From: Pseudomonadota bacterium
GTDB lineage: Bacteria; Pseudomonadota; Alphaproteobacteria; Micavibrionales; UBA2020
Reading direction: 5' to 3'
Length of the DNA stretch: 64,000 nucleotides
Assembly: GCA_021845905.1 (NCBI GenBank)
Contig: JAJZVA010000012.1
Span: 20,931-84,930 of the forward strand
Shown: in pieces, positions 7,958 through 15,726 of the stretch
Numbering within the stretch: position 1 is the stretch's first letter
Layout: every line of letters starts with the position of its first letter
The notes under the pieces: generated by a model
The model's database searches: none
What the model was told of the DNA's origin: nothing
Seen by the model: the letters and a program-made list of their open reading frames with translations, nothing else
Position numbers and translations under genes: made by a program

Positions 7958-8671
7958 ATGATAATGACAGGCGGCTTGCGTTCAGGCATGACGAAAAAAG
8001 AAGAACCTTCCCGGATGGGAAGGTTCTTCCGTTTTGCGAACCATCAACAGAAAGGACAACAGGGCAACGCCTTGCTGTATGTGCTTCTTGCGGTGGGGTT
8101 GCTGGCGGCGCTGACCTTTTATTTCGTTCAGGACAGCAACGAGAATTACGCCACGCAGGATGCCATTCATATTTCCGAAGAACTTTATGCGCAGGTCAAT
8201 ACGATCAGGTCGGCGATCTCCGAATGCACGCTCGATTACCCCAACGGCGGGCCGGATGTCAACGGCGACGGGCTTATCAGCAGTTCCGAGAACCCGAACA
8301 ACCCTTACCCGATCGATCCGTTGAGCCCGAATGTGACGTACGAAACGGCCGGTTGCTCGAAAACATCCAATGCCGCGAACTGCATCATCGCCTCGACGAA
8401 CGACGATGTGGGCAATTTGTCCTGCCCCGGCGCAGGTATTGGTTACGAATGGCTGTTTTCCGGTACCAACAATCAGGGCCGTTACCTGCCGCCGACGCCG
8501 AACGGATTTAGCGCCTGGACCTATTCCAATACGTCATCGGGCGTATCCATCTCGATAACGGCGCCGAGCGATGTCGCGGCGAATGACGCGCTGACCCGCC
8601 TTTTGAGCAAATTCACCTCGGGTCAGGCCAGCATCAGCGGTCAGGTTTTTACAATCTATCTGAAGCAATAA
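7958..8671 (+). CDS. Prepilin-like protein 3 with an EF-hand-type loop
   Basis: 237 residues from the ATG at 7958. Alternative in-frame starts are 7988 and 8015; the last would leave a 17-residue leader like those of the neighbours, but none has a good ribosome site. A class III-like signal ends at ...QQKGQQG before NALLYVLLAVGLLAALTFYF. Residues 100-111 read DVNGDGLISSSE, a full match to the EF-hand loop pattern D-x-N-x-D-G-x-I-x-x-x-E, so calcium binding is likely. It lacks the GQDFAC ending of the others but has four cysteines in the middle and ends in Gln. A 13 bp perfect hairpin lies over the start region. Probably a minor pilin or pseudopilin. Confidence 0.75.
   Translation: MIMTGGLRSGMTKKEEPSRMGRFFRFANHQQKGQQGNALLYVLLAVGLLAALTFYFVQDSNENYATQDAIHISEELYAQVNTIRSAISECTLDYPNGGPDVNGDGLISSSENPNNPYPIDPLSPNVTYETAGCSKTSNAANCIIASTNDDVGNLSCPGAGIGYEWLFSGTNNQGRYLPPTPNGFSAWTYSNTSSGVSISITAPSDVAANDALTRLLSKFTSGQASISGQVFTIYLKQ
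8000..8029 (+). terminator. Strong hairpin across the start of prepilin gene 3 (attenuator or terminator)
   Basis: GAAGAACCTTCCC and GGGAAGGTTCTTC form a perfect 13 bp stem with a GGAT loop, preceded by six A and followed by CGTTTT. It could partly terminate transcription from prepilins 1 and 2 or hide the translation start of prepilin 3 (the ATG at 8015 begins in the loop). The T-run is short, so complete termination is doubtful. Confidence 0.6.
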
Positions 8672-8709
8672 ATCGTTGCGCTGAAGATAAACGCAATATA
8701 GAGCGGTCT

Positions 8710-9378
8710 ATGCAATACAAGTCCTGTTACAACCGTCAAGAAGGCAACGTTCTTTTTCTGATCCTGATCGCGGTGGCATTGTTCGGCGCGCTGGCCTTCG
8801 CTTTGATGGAAAGCAGCCGTAGCACCGGGCAGGACGTCGATTACGAGACGGTGCGGCTTGAAGCCGGACAGGTGACTTCCGAGGCTTCCGCCGTCAAACA
8901 GGCCGTCCAGCGCATGGTCGTCACCGGCACGTCACCCGCCTCGATTACGTTTACGGATGCCGCGACGCAGAATGATGTCTTCTATTCAGGCTATGCAACA
9001 AATGTGTCTCCGCCGCCCGCGGCGTGCAACAGCGCCTGCACGGGGTGGGTTTATAAGAGTTTCACCGACATGACGCACGGCCTTTTCGTCGGCGGCGTGG
9101 GAACGGACGCGCCGGAAATTATTGCCGTCCTGCCGAATGTCTACGACGACGTTTGCGACCAGATTCAGAAGGGGCTGGGCTTTTCATCGATGACGCCGCC
9201 CGTTCAGGACACGACCGCTTTCGACTGGACCAATATCACGAACACGATTTCGCAGCCGGGAGGGCTCAAAGGCAGCGCCTCGACCGTTTGGGCGCCGACG
9301 CTGACCGGACAGGACTTTGCCTGCGTGAATAACCTGAATACCGGATATTTCTATTATCACGTCCTGCTTCCGCAATAA
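8710..9378 (+). CDS. Prepilin-like protein 4
   Basis: 222 residues with a 12-residue leader (MQYKSCYNRQEG) before NVLFLILIAVALFGALAFAL. It is a more distant paralogue of prepilins 1 and 2: it keeps the ETVRLEAGQVTSEASAVKQAVQRMVVTGT segment pattern, the DVFxS block, VCDQIQKGLGFS and the GQDFACVNN...YYHVLLPQ ending. Glu5 is absent here too. It ends the pilus block and converges with the histidine kinase gene 6 bp away; no terminator is visible between them. The ribosome site is weak (GAGCGG). Confidence 0.78.
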   Translation: MQYKSCYNRQEGNVLFLILIAVALFGALAFALMESSRSTGQDVDYETVRLEAGQVTSEASAVKQAVQRMVVTGTSPASITFTDAATQNDVFYSGYATNVSPPPAACNSACTGWVYKSFTDMTHGLFVGGVGTDAPEIIAVLPNVYDDVCDQIQKGLGFSSMTPPVQDTTAFDWTNITNTISQPGGLKGSASTVWAPTLTGQDFACVNNLNTGYFYYHVLLPQ

Positions 9379-9384
9379 AGCGGA

Positions 9385-11634
9385 TCAGGGCTTCATGTTT
9401 TCAATCGTTTCGGTGACGCGCGCGAACTCGGTCTTCAGTGCGGCGATCATCTCTGCGGTAATCTCTTTTTGTTCTTCGGCGTTTTTTTGCATGTCGGCGG
9501 CAAGGTCGCCGAGGTGTGGGCAACAGGCGGAGCGGGCGCCGCCTTTGAGACTATGGGCCAGTTCCCGCAAGGCGTGGGCATCGTTTTTGGTAAACGCAAC
9601 ATCCATCTTTTCAAATGTCGGGCGCGTCATTTTGAGAAACATGCGGAGCATGTCGATGGTGCCGGCGTCGACCGCACCCATTTGCGCGATCATGGCGTTT
9701 CTGTCCACGGCGGGGGGCAATCCGTCTTGCGACGATGGTGTTCCGGCCGTGCTTTCCGGAGCGGTTTCTTCAATTTCCGCGTCAGGTTTTTCCTGCAAAA
9801 CGCCCCAGCGTATCAGGAGCTGGCGGAACTGTCCGAGGCTTACCGGTTTGAGCAGACATTCATCAAACCCGTAAGAAAGATAAGCCTGGCGTTGCGTCAG
9901 CTGCACGTCGGCGGTGATGGCGACGACCGGAAAGCGAGAGAGCATGTCGACGTTTTCCTTTTCTTCTTGAGCGCGAATGGCGGCGACGAGCTGATAGCCG
10001 TCCATTTCAGGCATGTGAAGATCGGTGAAAAGAATGCCGTGCTCTTTCTTTTCAAGCGCGGCGAGGGCCTGTATGCCGTTGACGGCGAAGTCCGCCTCCA
10101 CGCCGAGCTTGGAGAGCTGACGCCGGAGAACGTCCTGCACCGCGGGCGTGTCTTCCGCGATCAGCAAACGGTGCGGGCCGGTGTAATTTTGCGCGGAGAT
10201 CCTCTTGGCCGCGGCTTTGACGGCCTCGCCGAGGCCGAGGCGCGAGGCGGGCTTCGAAAGGTACTTCGCGCCGATGACCTTGGCCGTGTATTGCATGCCG
10301 AGGTCGTTGCGCACGGTATAGAGGATCAGCCCCATGAACGGGCGGATCTTCGCGGCTTCCTTTAAGAGATCTATGCCGAGGCCGTCGGGCAGGCCCTGAT
10401 CGACGACGGCGACGTCGAACGGGCGTTTTTTGATGAGATCGAGGCCGTCCTTGTATGTCGGGACGCTTTCGACCCTTGCGCCCATGGATGAAAGAGAGGA
10501 AAGAATTTCCTTCGCGCCCTGCGGGTGATCTTCAATCGAAATGACGGCAAGACCGTCGAGGTTGGGCAGGTCGACTTTGACCTGCTCGCTGGCGGCTTTG
10601 GTCGGGATTTCGAACCAGAAAGTGCTGCCTTTGCCCTCGACGCTGTCCACGCCGATGTGCCCGCCCATCAGGGTGACGAGCTTTTGACTGATGGAAAGGC
10701 CGAGCCCGGTGCCGCCGAATTTTCGCGTGGTGGAATTGTCCGCCTGCACGAAAGCCTGAAAAAGCTTTTGCCGCACTTCCGGCGACATGCCGATGCCTGT
10801 ATCTTCGATTTCAAAACGCAAGGCGAGTCCGTCCGCGGGCGGCGAGACGGTTTTCGCGGCCGTGGTGATGCGCAGGGTGATGCTGCCTTCCTCTGTGAAC
10901 TTCATGGCGTTGCCGACGAGGTTGAGCATGATCTGACGCAGGCGCGTCGGGTCGCCCATGATGACGAACGGGATGCTTTTTTCGACGTCCGTCAGCATTT
11001 TGACTTTTTTGCCGAGCAGTTTGACTTCCATGCATTCCATCACGCCATAGGCAAGCGTGCGCAGGGGGATTTCGAAATTATCGAGTTCCACTTTTCCGGC
11101 TTCTACCTTGGCAAGGTCGAGGATGTCGTCGAGGATCTCCAAAAGGCCGCTGGCTGATTTACGCGCCGTCGCCACCATCTCGCGCGTTTCGGCGGGGATG
11201 GGCTCGTCGTGGATCAGTTCCAGCAGGCCGTAAACGCTCTGCATGGGGGTGCGGATTTCATGGCTCATCGAGGCGAGAAAAGCGGATTTCATCTCCGCCA
11301 TCACCGTCGCTTCATGGGCGACTCGTTTGGCCTCGGAGATGTCCTCGATCCAGATCAGCGCGACATCATGGTTTTCGATGCATGCGTGGGTCAGTGTCAG
11401 ACGCCCCCAAGTTTCCTCCGCGTCGTCGCCGGCGGCCGTCAGCGGGATATCCAGCGCTTTGATCTCCCTTTTTTCGAGCAAGGCCTTTTGAGCGGCTTCA
11501 GGCAGGCCGCCGGGCAGTATTTTCACGAATTTCGGGTTTGCATAGAGCTGGGATTTGCCGTCATGGATGCAAAGGCCTATCGGCGCAAGGTTATATATCT
11601 CAGCGTCTTTCAGGTGTTGTAACAGGTCTTGCAT
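9385..11634 (-). CDS. Hybrid sensor histidine kinase (PAS-HisKA-HATPase-REC-REC-HPt)
   Basis: 749 residues from the ATG at 11634, chosen because GAGGAAG lies 8 bp upstream. Domains in order: PAS-like sensor (about 10-100), dimerisation/phosphoacceptor domain with SHEIRTPM (His at about 125), ATP-binding domain with N box (NLVGNAMKF), G1 (DTGIGM) and G2 (GGTGLGLSI) boxes, receiver 1 (VVDQGLPDG, Asp present), receiver 2 (FTDLHMPEMDG) and a C-terminal HPt domain (LAHSLKGGA, His present). No membrane helix is seen, so it is a cytoplasmic multistep phosphorelay kinase. It lies tail to tail with the pilus locus and diverges from asd. No cognate response regulator is adjacent. Alphaproteobacterial hybrid kinases of this kind may feed a CtrA-type relay, but nothing here proves its partner. 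Confidence 0.9.
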   Translation of the reverse strand: MQDLLQHLKDAEIYNLAPIGLCIHDGKSQLYANPKFVKILPGGLPEAAQKALLEKREIKALDIPLTAAGDDAEETWGRLTLTHACIENHDVALIWIEDISEAKRVAHEATVMAEMKSAFLASMSHEIRTPMQSVYGLLELIHDEPIPAETREMVATARKSASGLLEILDDILDLAKVEAGKVELDNFEIPLRTLAYGVMECMEVKLLGKKVKMLTDVEKSIPFVIMGDPTRLRQIMLNLVGNAMKFTEEGSITLRITTAAKTVSPPADGLALRFEIEDTGIGMSPEVRQKLFQAFVQADNSTTRKFGGTGLGLSISQKLVTLMGGHIGVDSVEGKGSTFWFEIPTKAASEQVKVDLPNLDGLAVISIEDHPQGAKEILSSLSSMGARVESVPTYKDGLDLIKKRPFDVAVVDQGLPDGLGIDLLKEAAKIRPFMGLILYTVRNDLGMQYTAKVIGAKYLSKPASRLGLGEAVKAAAKRISAQNYTGPHRLLIAEDTPAVQDVLRRQLSKLGVEADFAVNGIQALAALEKKEHGILFTDLHMPEMDGYQLVAAIRAQEEKENVDMLSRFPVVAITADVQLTQRQAYLSYGFDECLLKPVSLGQFRQLLIRWGVLQEKPDAEIEETAPESTAGTPSSQDGLPPAVDRNAMIAQMGAVDAGTIDMLRMFLKMTRPTFEKMDVAFTKNDAHALRELAHSLKGGARSACCPHLGDLAADMQKNAEEQKEITAEMIAALKTEFARVTETIENMKP

Positions 11635-11712
11635 AAAAAAAACTTCCTCTATACCTTGACCTTGAGTGTCCAATCCGGACGGGCTTTTGTAAAGCTGAAA
11701 AGAGGGATGACT

Positions 11713-12729
11713 ATGTCATATAAAGTGGCGGTTGTCGGCGCGACGGGGAATGTCGGCCGCGAAATGCTGAACGCGCTGGCGGAGCGGGAGTTTCCGGTCG
11801 GAGAAGTCTATGCGGTGGCGTCATCCCGTTCGGCGGGGCATCAGGTCTCCTTCGGTGAAGACAATGTCCTGAAAGTGCAGGACCTTGAAAAATTCGATTT
11901 CAAAGGGGTGGATATCGTGCTGGCTTCTGCGGGCGCCAAGATTTCAGCCGCTTTTGCGCCGCGCGCGACCAAGTCGGGCGCGGTCGTGATCGACAACAGC
12001 TCCATGTTCCGCATGGACAAGGATGTTCCTCTGGTGGTGCCGGAGGTCAATCCTGAAGACATCAAGCTTTACAAAAAACGCGGCATCATCGCCAACCCGA
12101 ATTGCTCGACGATCCAGATGACCGTCGCGCTGAAACCTTTGCACGACATGGCAGAGATCAAACGGATTGTCGTCGCGACCTATCAGTCCGTTTCCGGCGC
12201 AGGAAAAGCGGCGATGGACGAGCTCTTCAACCAGACGCGCGCGCTCTACGCCAACGGCGTGCCGGAGCGTTCCGTCTTCGCAAAACAGATTTGCTTCAAC
12301 GTCATCCCGCAGATCGACATCTTCATGGACGACGGTTCAACCAAGGAAGAATGGAAGATGGCGGTCGAGACCAAGAAGATCCTTGGCAAGTCCATTGATG
12401 TCACGGCGACCTGCGTGCGCGTGCCGGTGTTCGTTTGCCATGCCGAGGCTGTCAATGTTGAGTTCAAAAAGCCGATTACAGTGGCGCAGGCGCGAAAAGC
12501 GCTGCAAAAAGCCGAAGGCGTGGTCGTCGTGGACAAGCATGAGCCGGAAGACGGGTTCATCACTCCGGCGGAAGTCTCGGGCGAGGATGCGGTTTACGTC
12601 AGCCGGATCCGCAAGGATGAGACCGTCAAGCATGGCCTCAACCTCTGGGTCGTCGCCGACAATCTCCGCAAGGGCGCGGCGACCAATGCGGTGCAGATCG
12701 CCGAGGTTCTGACGGATAAATACCTTTAA
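11713..12729 (+). CDS. asd: Aspartate-semialdehyde dehydrogenase
   Basis: 338 residues. Reduces aspartyl phosphate to aspartate semialdehyde with NADPH, feeding lysine/diaminopimelate (a peptidoglycan precursor), threonine and methionine synthesis. The start at 11713 is preferred (GAGGG 7 bp upstream); an ATG six bases earlier is in frame. Visible: Rossmann motif GATGNVGREML at the N-terminus, catalytic cysteine in ANPNCSTIQM (about residue 131), substrate loop QSVSGAGKAAMDEL, and the C-terminal catalytic-domain segments VRVPVF and WVVADNLRKGAATNAVQIAE. Length matches the family. It stands alone, divergent from the histidine kinase. Confidence 0.96.
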   Translation: MSYKVAVVGATGNVGREMLNALAEREFPVGEVYAVASSRSAGHQVSFGEDNVLKVQDLEKFDFKGVDIVLASAGAKISAAFAPRATKSGAVVIDNSSMFRMDKDVPLVVPEVNPEDIKLYKKRGIIANPNCSTIQMTVALKPLHDMAEIKRIVVATYQSVSGAGKAAMDELFNQTRALYANGVPERSVFAKQICFNVIPQIDIFMDDGSTKEEWKMAVETKKILGKSIDVTATCVRVPVFVCHAEAVNVEFKKPITVAQARKALQKAEGVVVVDKHEPEDGFITPAEVSGEDAVYVSRIRKDETVKHGLNLWVVADNLRKGAATNAVQIAEVLTDKYL

Positions 12730-12750
12730 GTTGCCGCGTTTCATTCATGG

Positions 12751-12787
12751 TTAATAAGATATTAACCATGATGTGATACCATAAAAT
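12751..12787 (+). promoter_or_regulatory. CtrA-type box and -10 upstream of the Asn/Gly-rich secreted protein
   Basis: TTAATAAGATATTAA (12751-12765) fits TTAA-N7-TTAA exactly and sits in a larger inverted repeat, CATGGTTAAT and ATTAACCATG around AAGAT. TAAAAT at 12782-12787 lies 16 bp further on, so the box takes the -35 position, as in CtrA-activated promoters. The gene starts at 12848. Confidence 0.6.
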
Positions 12788-12847
12788 AGTATATTGCATT
12801 TTAGTAAAACTGAACAAACCGGGTGTCTCGTATCAGGGTGGGGGATC

Positions 12848-13216
12848 ATGAAAAGCTATATTGCGGCAGTTGCCTTGGTGTTTGTTTTGGGCGTGCCTTC
12901 TGTTGTTTTCGCGCAGGTTATTCCGCAACAGGGAGGCAATAACAGCAATGCCTCATCGAACAGCACCTCCGCGCCGCCGCCAAATGTGTTTTCCGACACG
13001 CATGGAGGCAGTAGCAACGGCAACGGGAATGGCAACGGCGGCGGAAATGATACGATTATAGGTGGCGGCAACGGCAATAACGGCAATGGTAACGGCAACG
13101 GAAAATCGTCTTCTGCCTCTTTCGATTACAGGCTTTCGTGTCCGTACCTCACGCAAAATCCGACCGTCGATTCCTGTCGGCAGGACACGACCCGGCCGTC
13201 ATCCTACCCATATTAA
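12848..13216 (+). CDS. Secreted Asn/Gly-rich low-complexity protein
   Basis: 122 residues. A signal peptide (MKSYIAAVALVFVLGVPSVVFAQ, cut after about VFA) is followed by an Asn/Ser-rich stretch and runs of N-G dipeptides (about residues 60-90), then a short C-terminal part with a Cys pair (SCPYLTQNPTVDSC) and a Pro/Tyr ending. The N-G runs come from short direct repeats of GGCAAC in the DNA. GGGTGGGGG lies just before the ATG. I recognise no family; a small secreted or surface protein is the most that can be said. Its 3' end overlaps rsmD on the other strand by 18 bp. A CtrA-type box stands upstream. Confidence 0.65.
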   Translation: MKSYIAAVALVFVLGVPSVVFAQVIPQQGGNNSNASSNSTSAPPPNVFSDTHGGSSNGNGNGNGGGNDTIIGGGNGNNGNGNGNGKSSSASFDYRLSCPYLTQNPTVDSCRQDTTRPSSYPY

Positions 13217-13765
13217 AAACTGCACTTTGGCAATGCCGTAAATCCGTTCGTCTTGCAGGGAAAATCCTGCGGGAATGATTTCTGGTATTTTTCTCGACAT
13301 TTCCATGACGCAAACCGCGCCTTCTTTGAGCCAGTCTTTTTGCACCAAGGCCTTAAGAGCTTCCGCGCCAAGATATTTCCCGTAAGGCGGATCAAGAAAA
13401 ACAAGATTGCGATGCTGGAGATAAAGCGGACGTGAGATGGGATCCGTCGCGTCAAAGGTCATGACGGAAGTCCGCTCTGTCTCTTTGAGCGCGTTTATAT
13501 TTTTTTTACAGAACTCTATTGCCGGATGTTCGCGCTCTATAAAGGCGGCATGTTTGGCTCCCTGCGACAAGGCTTCCAGCCCGAGCGCGCCTGTTCCGGC
13601 GAATACGTCGAGAACCATGGCGTCTTCCAGAACGCCATGATGCCAGCTCCCATGATTTAAGATGTTGAAGACAGACTCACGCGCGCGGTCGCTGGTCGGG
13701 CGCGTATTGCGCCCTTTGGGGGCAAGGAGTGGGCGTCCGCGGTGGATTCCGCCGATGATGCGCAT
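13199..13765 (-). CDS. rsmD: 16S rRNA (guanine(966)-N(2))-methyltransferase
   Basis: 188 residues. Methylates G966 of 16S rRNA in the 30S head using S-adenosylmethionine. Visible: the family N-terminus MRIIGGIHRGRPLLAPKG with TRPTSDRARESVFNIL, SAM-binding motif DVFAGTGALGLEALSQGA (about 50-68), and the catalytic tetrapeptide DPPY in VFLDPPYGKY (about 122-131). Length matches the family. Monocistronic, divergent from the secreted protein gene at 13885. Confidence 0.94.
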   Translation of the reverse strand: MRIIGGIHRGRPLLAPKGRNTRPTSDRARESVFNILNHGSWHHGVLEDAMVLDVFAGTGALGLEALSQGAKHAAFIEREHPAIEFCKKNINALKETERTSVMTFDATDPISRPLYLQHRNLVFLDPPYGKYLGAEALKALVQKDWLKEGAVCVMEMSRKIPEIIPAGFSLQDERIYGIAKVQFLIWVG

Positions 13766-13884
13766 AATATCTTGGTTTTCCTCTTTGATTATAGAAGCTT
13801 AAGCTGTATTGACAGGAATATACAAGACTTTTGCGGTAAATTTTGTTAAAATAACAAGATAAGGGCAAAGAGGGCTTCAGCACC

Positions 13885-14529
13885 ATGATGCGTCACATTT
13901 TAAGACCTTCCGGGAAGGCGCTTTTATCCGCTTTTTTGACTTTTGGTGTGGTTTTTTTCTGCGTGGCGACGGCTTCTGCGGCGTCGGGCCCGCAAGTCAT
14001 TTTAGGATGCGATCCGGCAGTCTGGCAGGCCATGACGGCAAAAGCGGAAGCGCAGGTTGCGTATGATACGGCGGTGACAGACGAGCTGGTCAACAAGCCG
14101 GATAGCGTTCTGACGCTGACATGCTTTAGCGATGCGGCGGGCGTTTCCGCGAAAAACGGCGGCGCGATTTTTTCCGGAGATTTTACCACGCAGTTGCAGA
14201 CCATCATGCCGGTGACGGGCGGCGGCACCTATAACTGCACGCAGATCGGCACGCTTGAAACCCAGATGATCAATCAGGGGGTCGATACGGGCGCTCCGTT
14301 CGCCACGTTCAACGATCTCATGAGCGGCACCGCGCCGGCAGGCGGCGGAACGGATTTCAACAACGGGTGGAATGAGAGCCAGGCGGCAGGGGTGTTCGGC
14401 AATCTCAATACCGCCGTGAGCGCGATGACGGCCGCGCAGACAAAACAGTATCCGGCTTTGAATTTCTCTGCGGCGAAGTCTTCCTGCGATGTTTTGAAGG
14501 CGGCGGGCATTGTCACAACATGTCCATAA
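13885..14529 (+). CDS. Secreted protein of unknown function, paralogue of the next gene
   Basis: 214 residues. A signal peptide of about 33 residues (hydrophobic LLSAFLTFGVVFFCVATASA) precedes a mature protein beginning near GPQVILGCDP. The first about 85 mature residues align with the next gene: G-C-D-P, a helical segment rich in Ala, D-x-A, P-x-S-x-L-x-L-T-C-F, then S-A. The rest contains Cys residues near 112, 203 and 213 and Gly/Thr-rich loops. I recognise no family. The pair is spaced by 10 bp and so is co-transcribed. Secretion to the periplasm or outside is inferred from the signal peptide only. Confidence 0.7.
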   Translation: MMRHILRPSGKALLSAFLTFGVVFFCVATASAASGPQVILGCDPAVWQAMTAKAEAQVAYDTAVTDELVNKPDSVLTLTCFSDAAGVSAKNGGAIFSGDFTTQLQTIMPVTGGGTYNCTQIGTLETQMINQGVDTGAPFATFNDLMSGTAPAGGGTDFNNGWNESQAAGVFGNLNTAVSAMTAAQTKQYPALNFSAAKSSCDVLKAAGIVTTCP

Positions 14530-14539
14530 AGGATATATG

Positions 14540-15718
14540 ATGAAGAGAAACGTTCTTTTCATTCTGCTGGTTTTTGTTTTTAGCGGTCTTTCCGCAGTGG
14601 CCGGTTATGCCGGCACGACGCCCAATCTTGATCCCGGTTGCGATCCGCAGATGATGCAGATGCTGACAGATCAGGCCAACGCCGTGCGTTCCCGCGACAA
14701 AGCCTATGAAATGGAAATCATCAGCCGCGAGCCTTCAACGCTTTATCTCACTTGCTTCGATCAGGCGATGGCCTTGAGCGCGCGGCTCGGCTATATCTTC
14801 TCCGACAACGTGACGCCCAATCCGCCGCCACCCAATACACTGGCCTTCAAGGACGCTTTGCTTTATCCCGACTGGGGCGCGACACACAGCCTTGCCGTCG
14901 ATCTGGACAACGTGGTGACGCCGATACTCGACCAGTGGCTGGGTAACACGCCGACGGCGGTTCCGGATCCCGGTAGCGGTGCAGGGGGATCGAATATAGC
15001 TCCCACAAACCCCGCCGTTCAGAACTTCTATCCGAATTGGACGACGCCCAATGCCTTGAGTAATATGACGCAGGATATCCGCACGCAGATATCCAATATC
15101 CAGTCCCAGCAAAGCAGTCTGCAAACGCAGGTAACGAATTACAACAATCTGGTCGTGCAAATAGACAATCTGGTCAACAGTTTTCCCTCGCTGTCGTGGT
15201 CGACCCTGCCGGACAACCTGACGACGTACAATACGGACATCTCCAATCTGAACAGCATGATTTCAAGCATACAATCAAGCGAAAATTCAACCATCGGGCC
15301 GCTTTTAAGTAACATTAAAAACGATGTTTTCAACGCCAAGATGATGTGCACCAATCTTGATGACGTATGGAACGGCGCGGGCAATTTCGCCAACCCGAGC
15401 AACTCGGCTACGAGTTTTTATTCCCCGGAAGGGCCGTATAATACCCTGACGCCGTTTTATTCAATGGCGGATTTGCTGAACTATAATGAGGGGGCAAGCA
15501 CCATGACTACGCCGTTGAAGGTTCCTCCCAATAATACCGGCGTCGCGACGTTTTATTTCAATACCGAGCTAACCCGCAATACCGACAATGGCTTGCTTCA
15601 AACCGCGCTGAACGATCTTATCGGGCCGTTGTCGAAGCCCGGGTACAGCACGCTGTGGCCTGCGCCGCCGACGTTGCCGTCGTACTTCCAGACGCAAGAC
15701 GTTATCAATCAGATGTAG
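14540..15718 (+). CDS. Secreted coiled-coil protein of unknown function, paralogue of the previous gene
   Basis: 392 residues from the ATG at 14540 (AAAGGA about 6 bp upstream; another ATG lies 3 bases earlier). Signal peptide MKRNVLFILLVFVFSGLSAVAGYAG. The mature N-terminus repeats the pattern of the previous gene: G-C-D-P-x3-Q-M-L-T, D-x-A-x-E, P-S-x-L-x-L-T-C-F-D-x-A, S-A. A middle segment (about 180-250) has heptad-like hydrophobics and many Gln/Asn/Ser (IRTQISNIQSQQSSL), probably a coiled coil. The C-terminal third is Asn/Thr/Pro-rich. No family recognised. It might be part of an envelope-spanning or secreted complex with its partner; this is a guess from co-location. Confidence 0.7.
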   Translation: MKRNVLFILLVFVFSGLSAVAGYAGTTPNLDPGCDPQMMQMLTDQANAVRSRDKAYEMEIISREPSTLYLTCFDQAMALSARLGYIFSDNVTPNPPPPNTLAFKDALLYPDWGATHSLAVDLDNVVTPILDQWLGNTPTAVPDPGSGAGGSNIAPTNPAVQNFYPNWTTPNALSNMTQDIRTQISNIQSQQSSLQTQVTNYNNLVVQIDNLVNSFPSLSWSTLPDNLTTYNTDISNLNSMISSIQSSENSTIGPLLSNIKNDVFNAKMMCTNLDDVWNGAGNFANPSNSATSFYSPEGPYNTLTPFYSMADLLNYNEGASTMTTPLKVPPNNTGVATFYFNTELTRNTDNGLLQTALNDLIGPLSKPGYSTLWPAPPTLPSYFQTQDVINQM

Positions 15719-15726
15719 CTTTTCCC

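Noticed and set aside
11650-11700. TTGACCTTGAGTG upstream of asd as a MerR-type operator
   Set aside because: Only the TTGACCTT start looks similar; no dyad with a properly spaced -10.
13020-13105. Short GGCAAC repeats as a CRISPR-like or regulatory repeat
   Set aside because: In frame inside a secreted protein gene, coding for N-G dipeptides, with no spacers.
13809-13840. TTGACA with TAAATT upstream of the secreted protein at 13885
   Set aside because: Spacing of about 22 bp is too long for a sigma70-type promoter.
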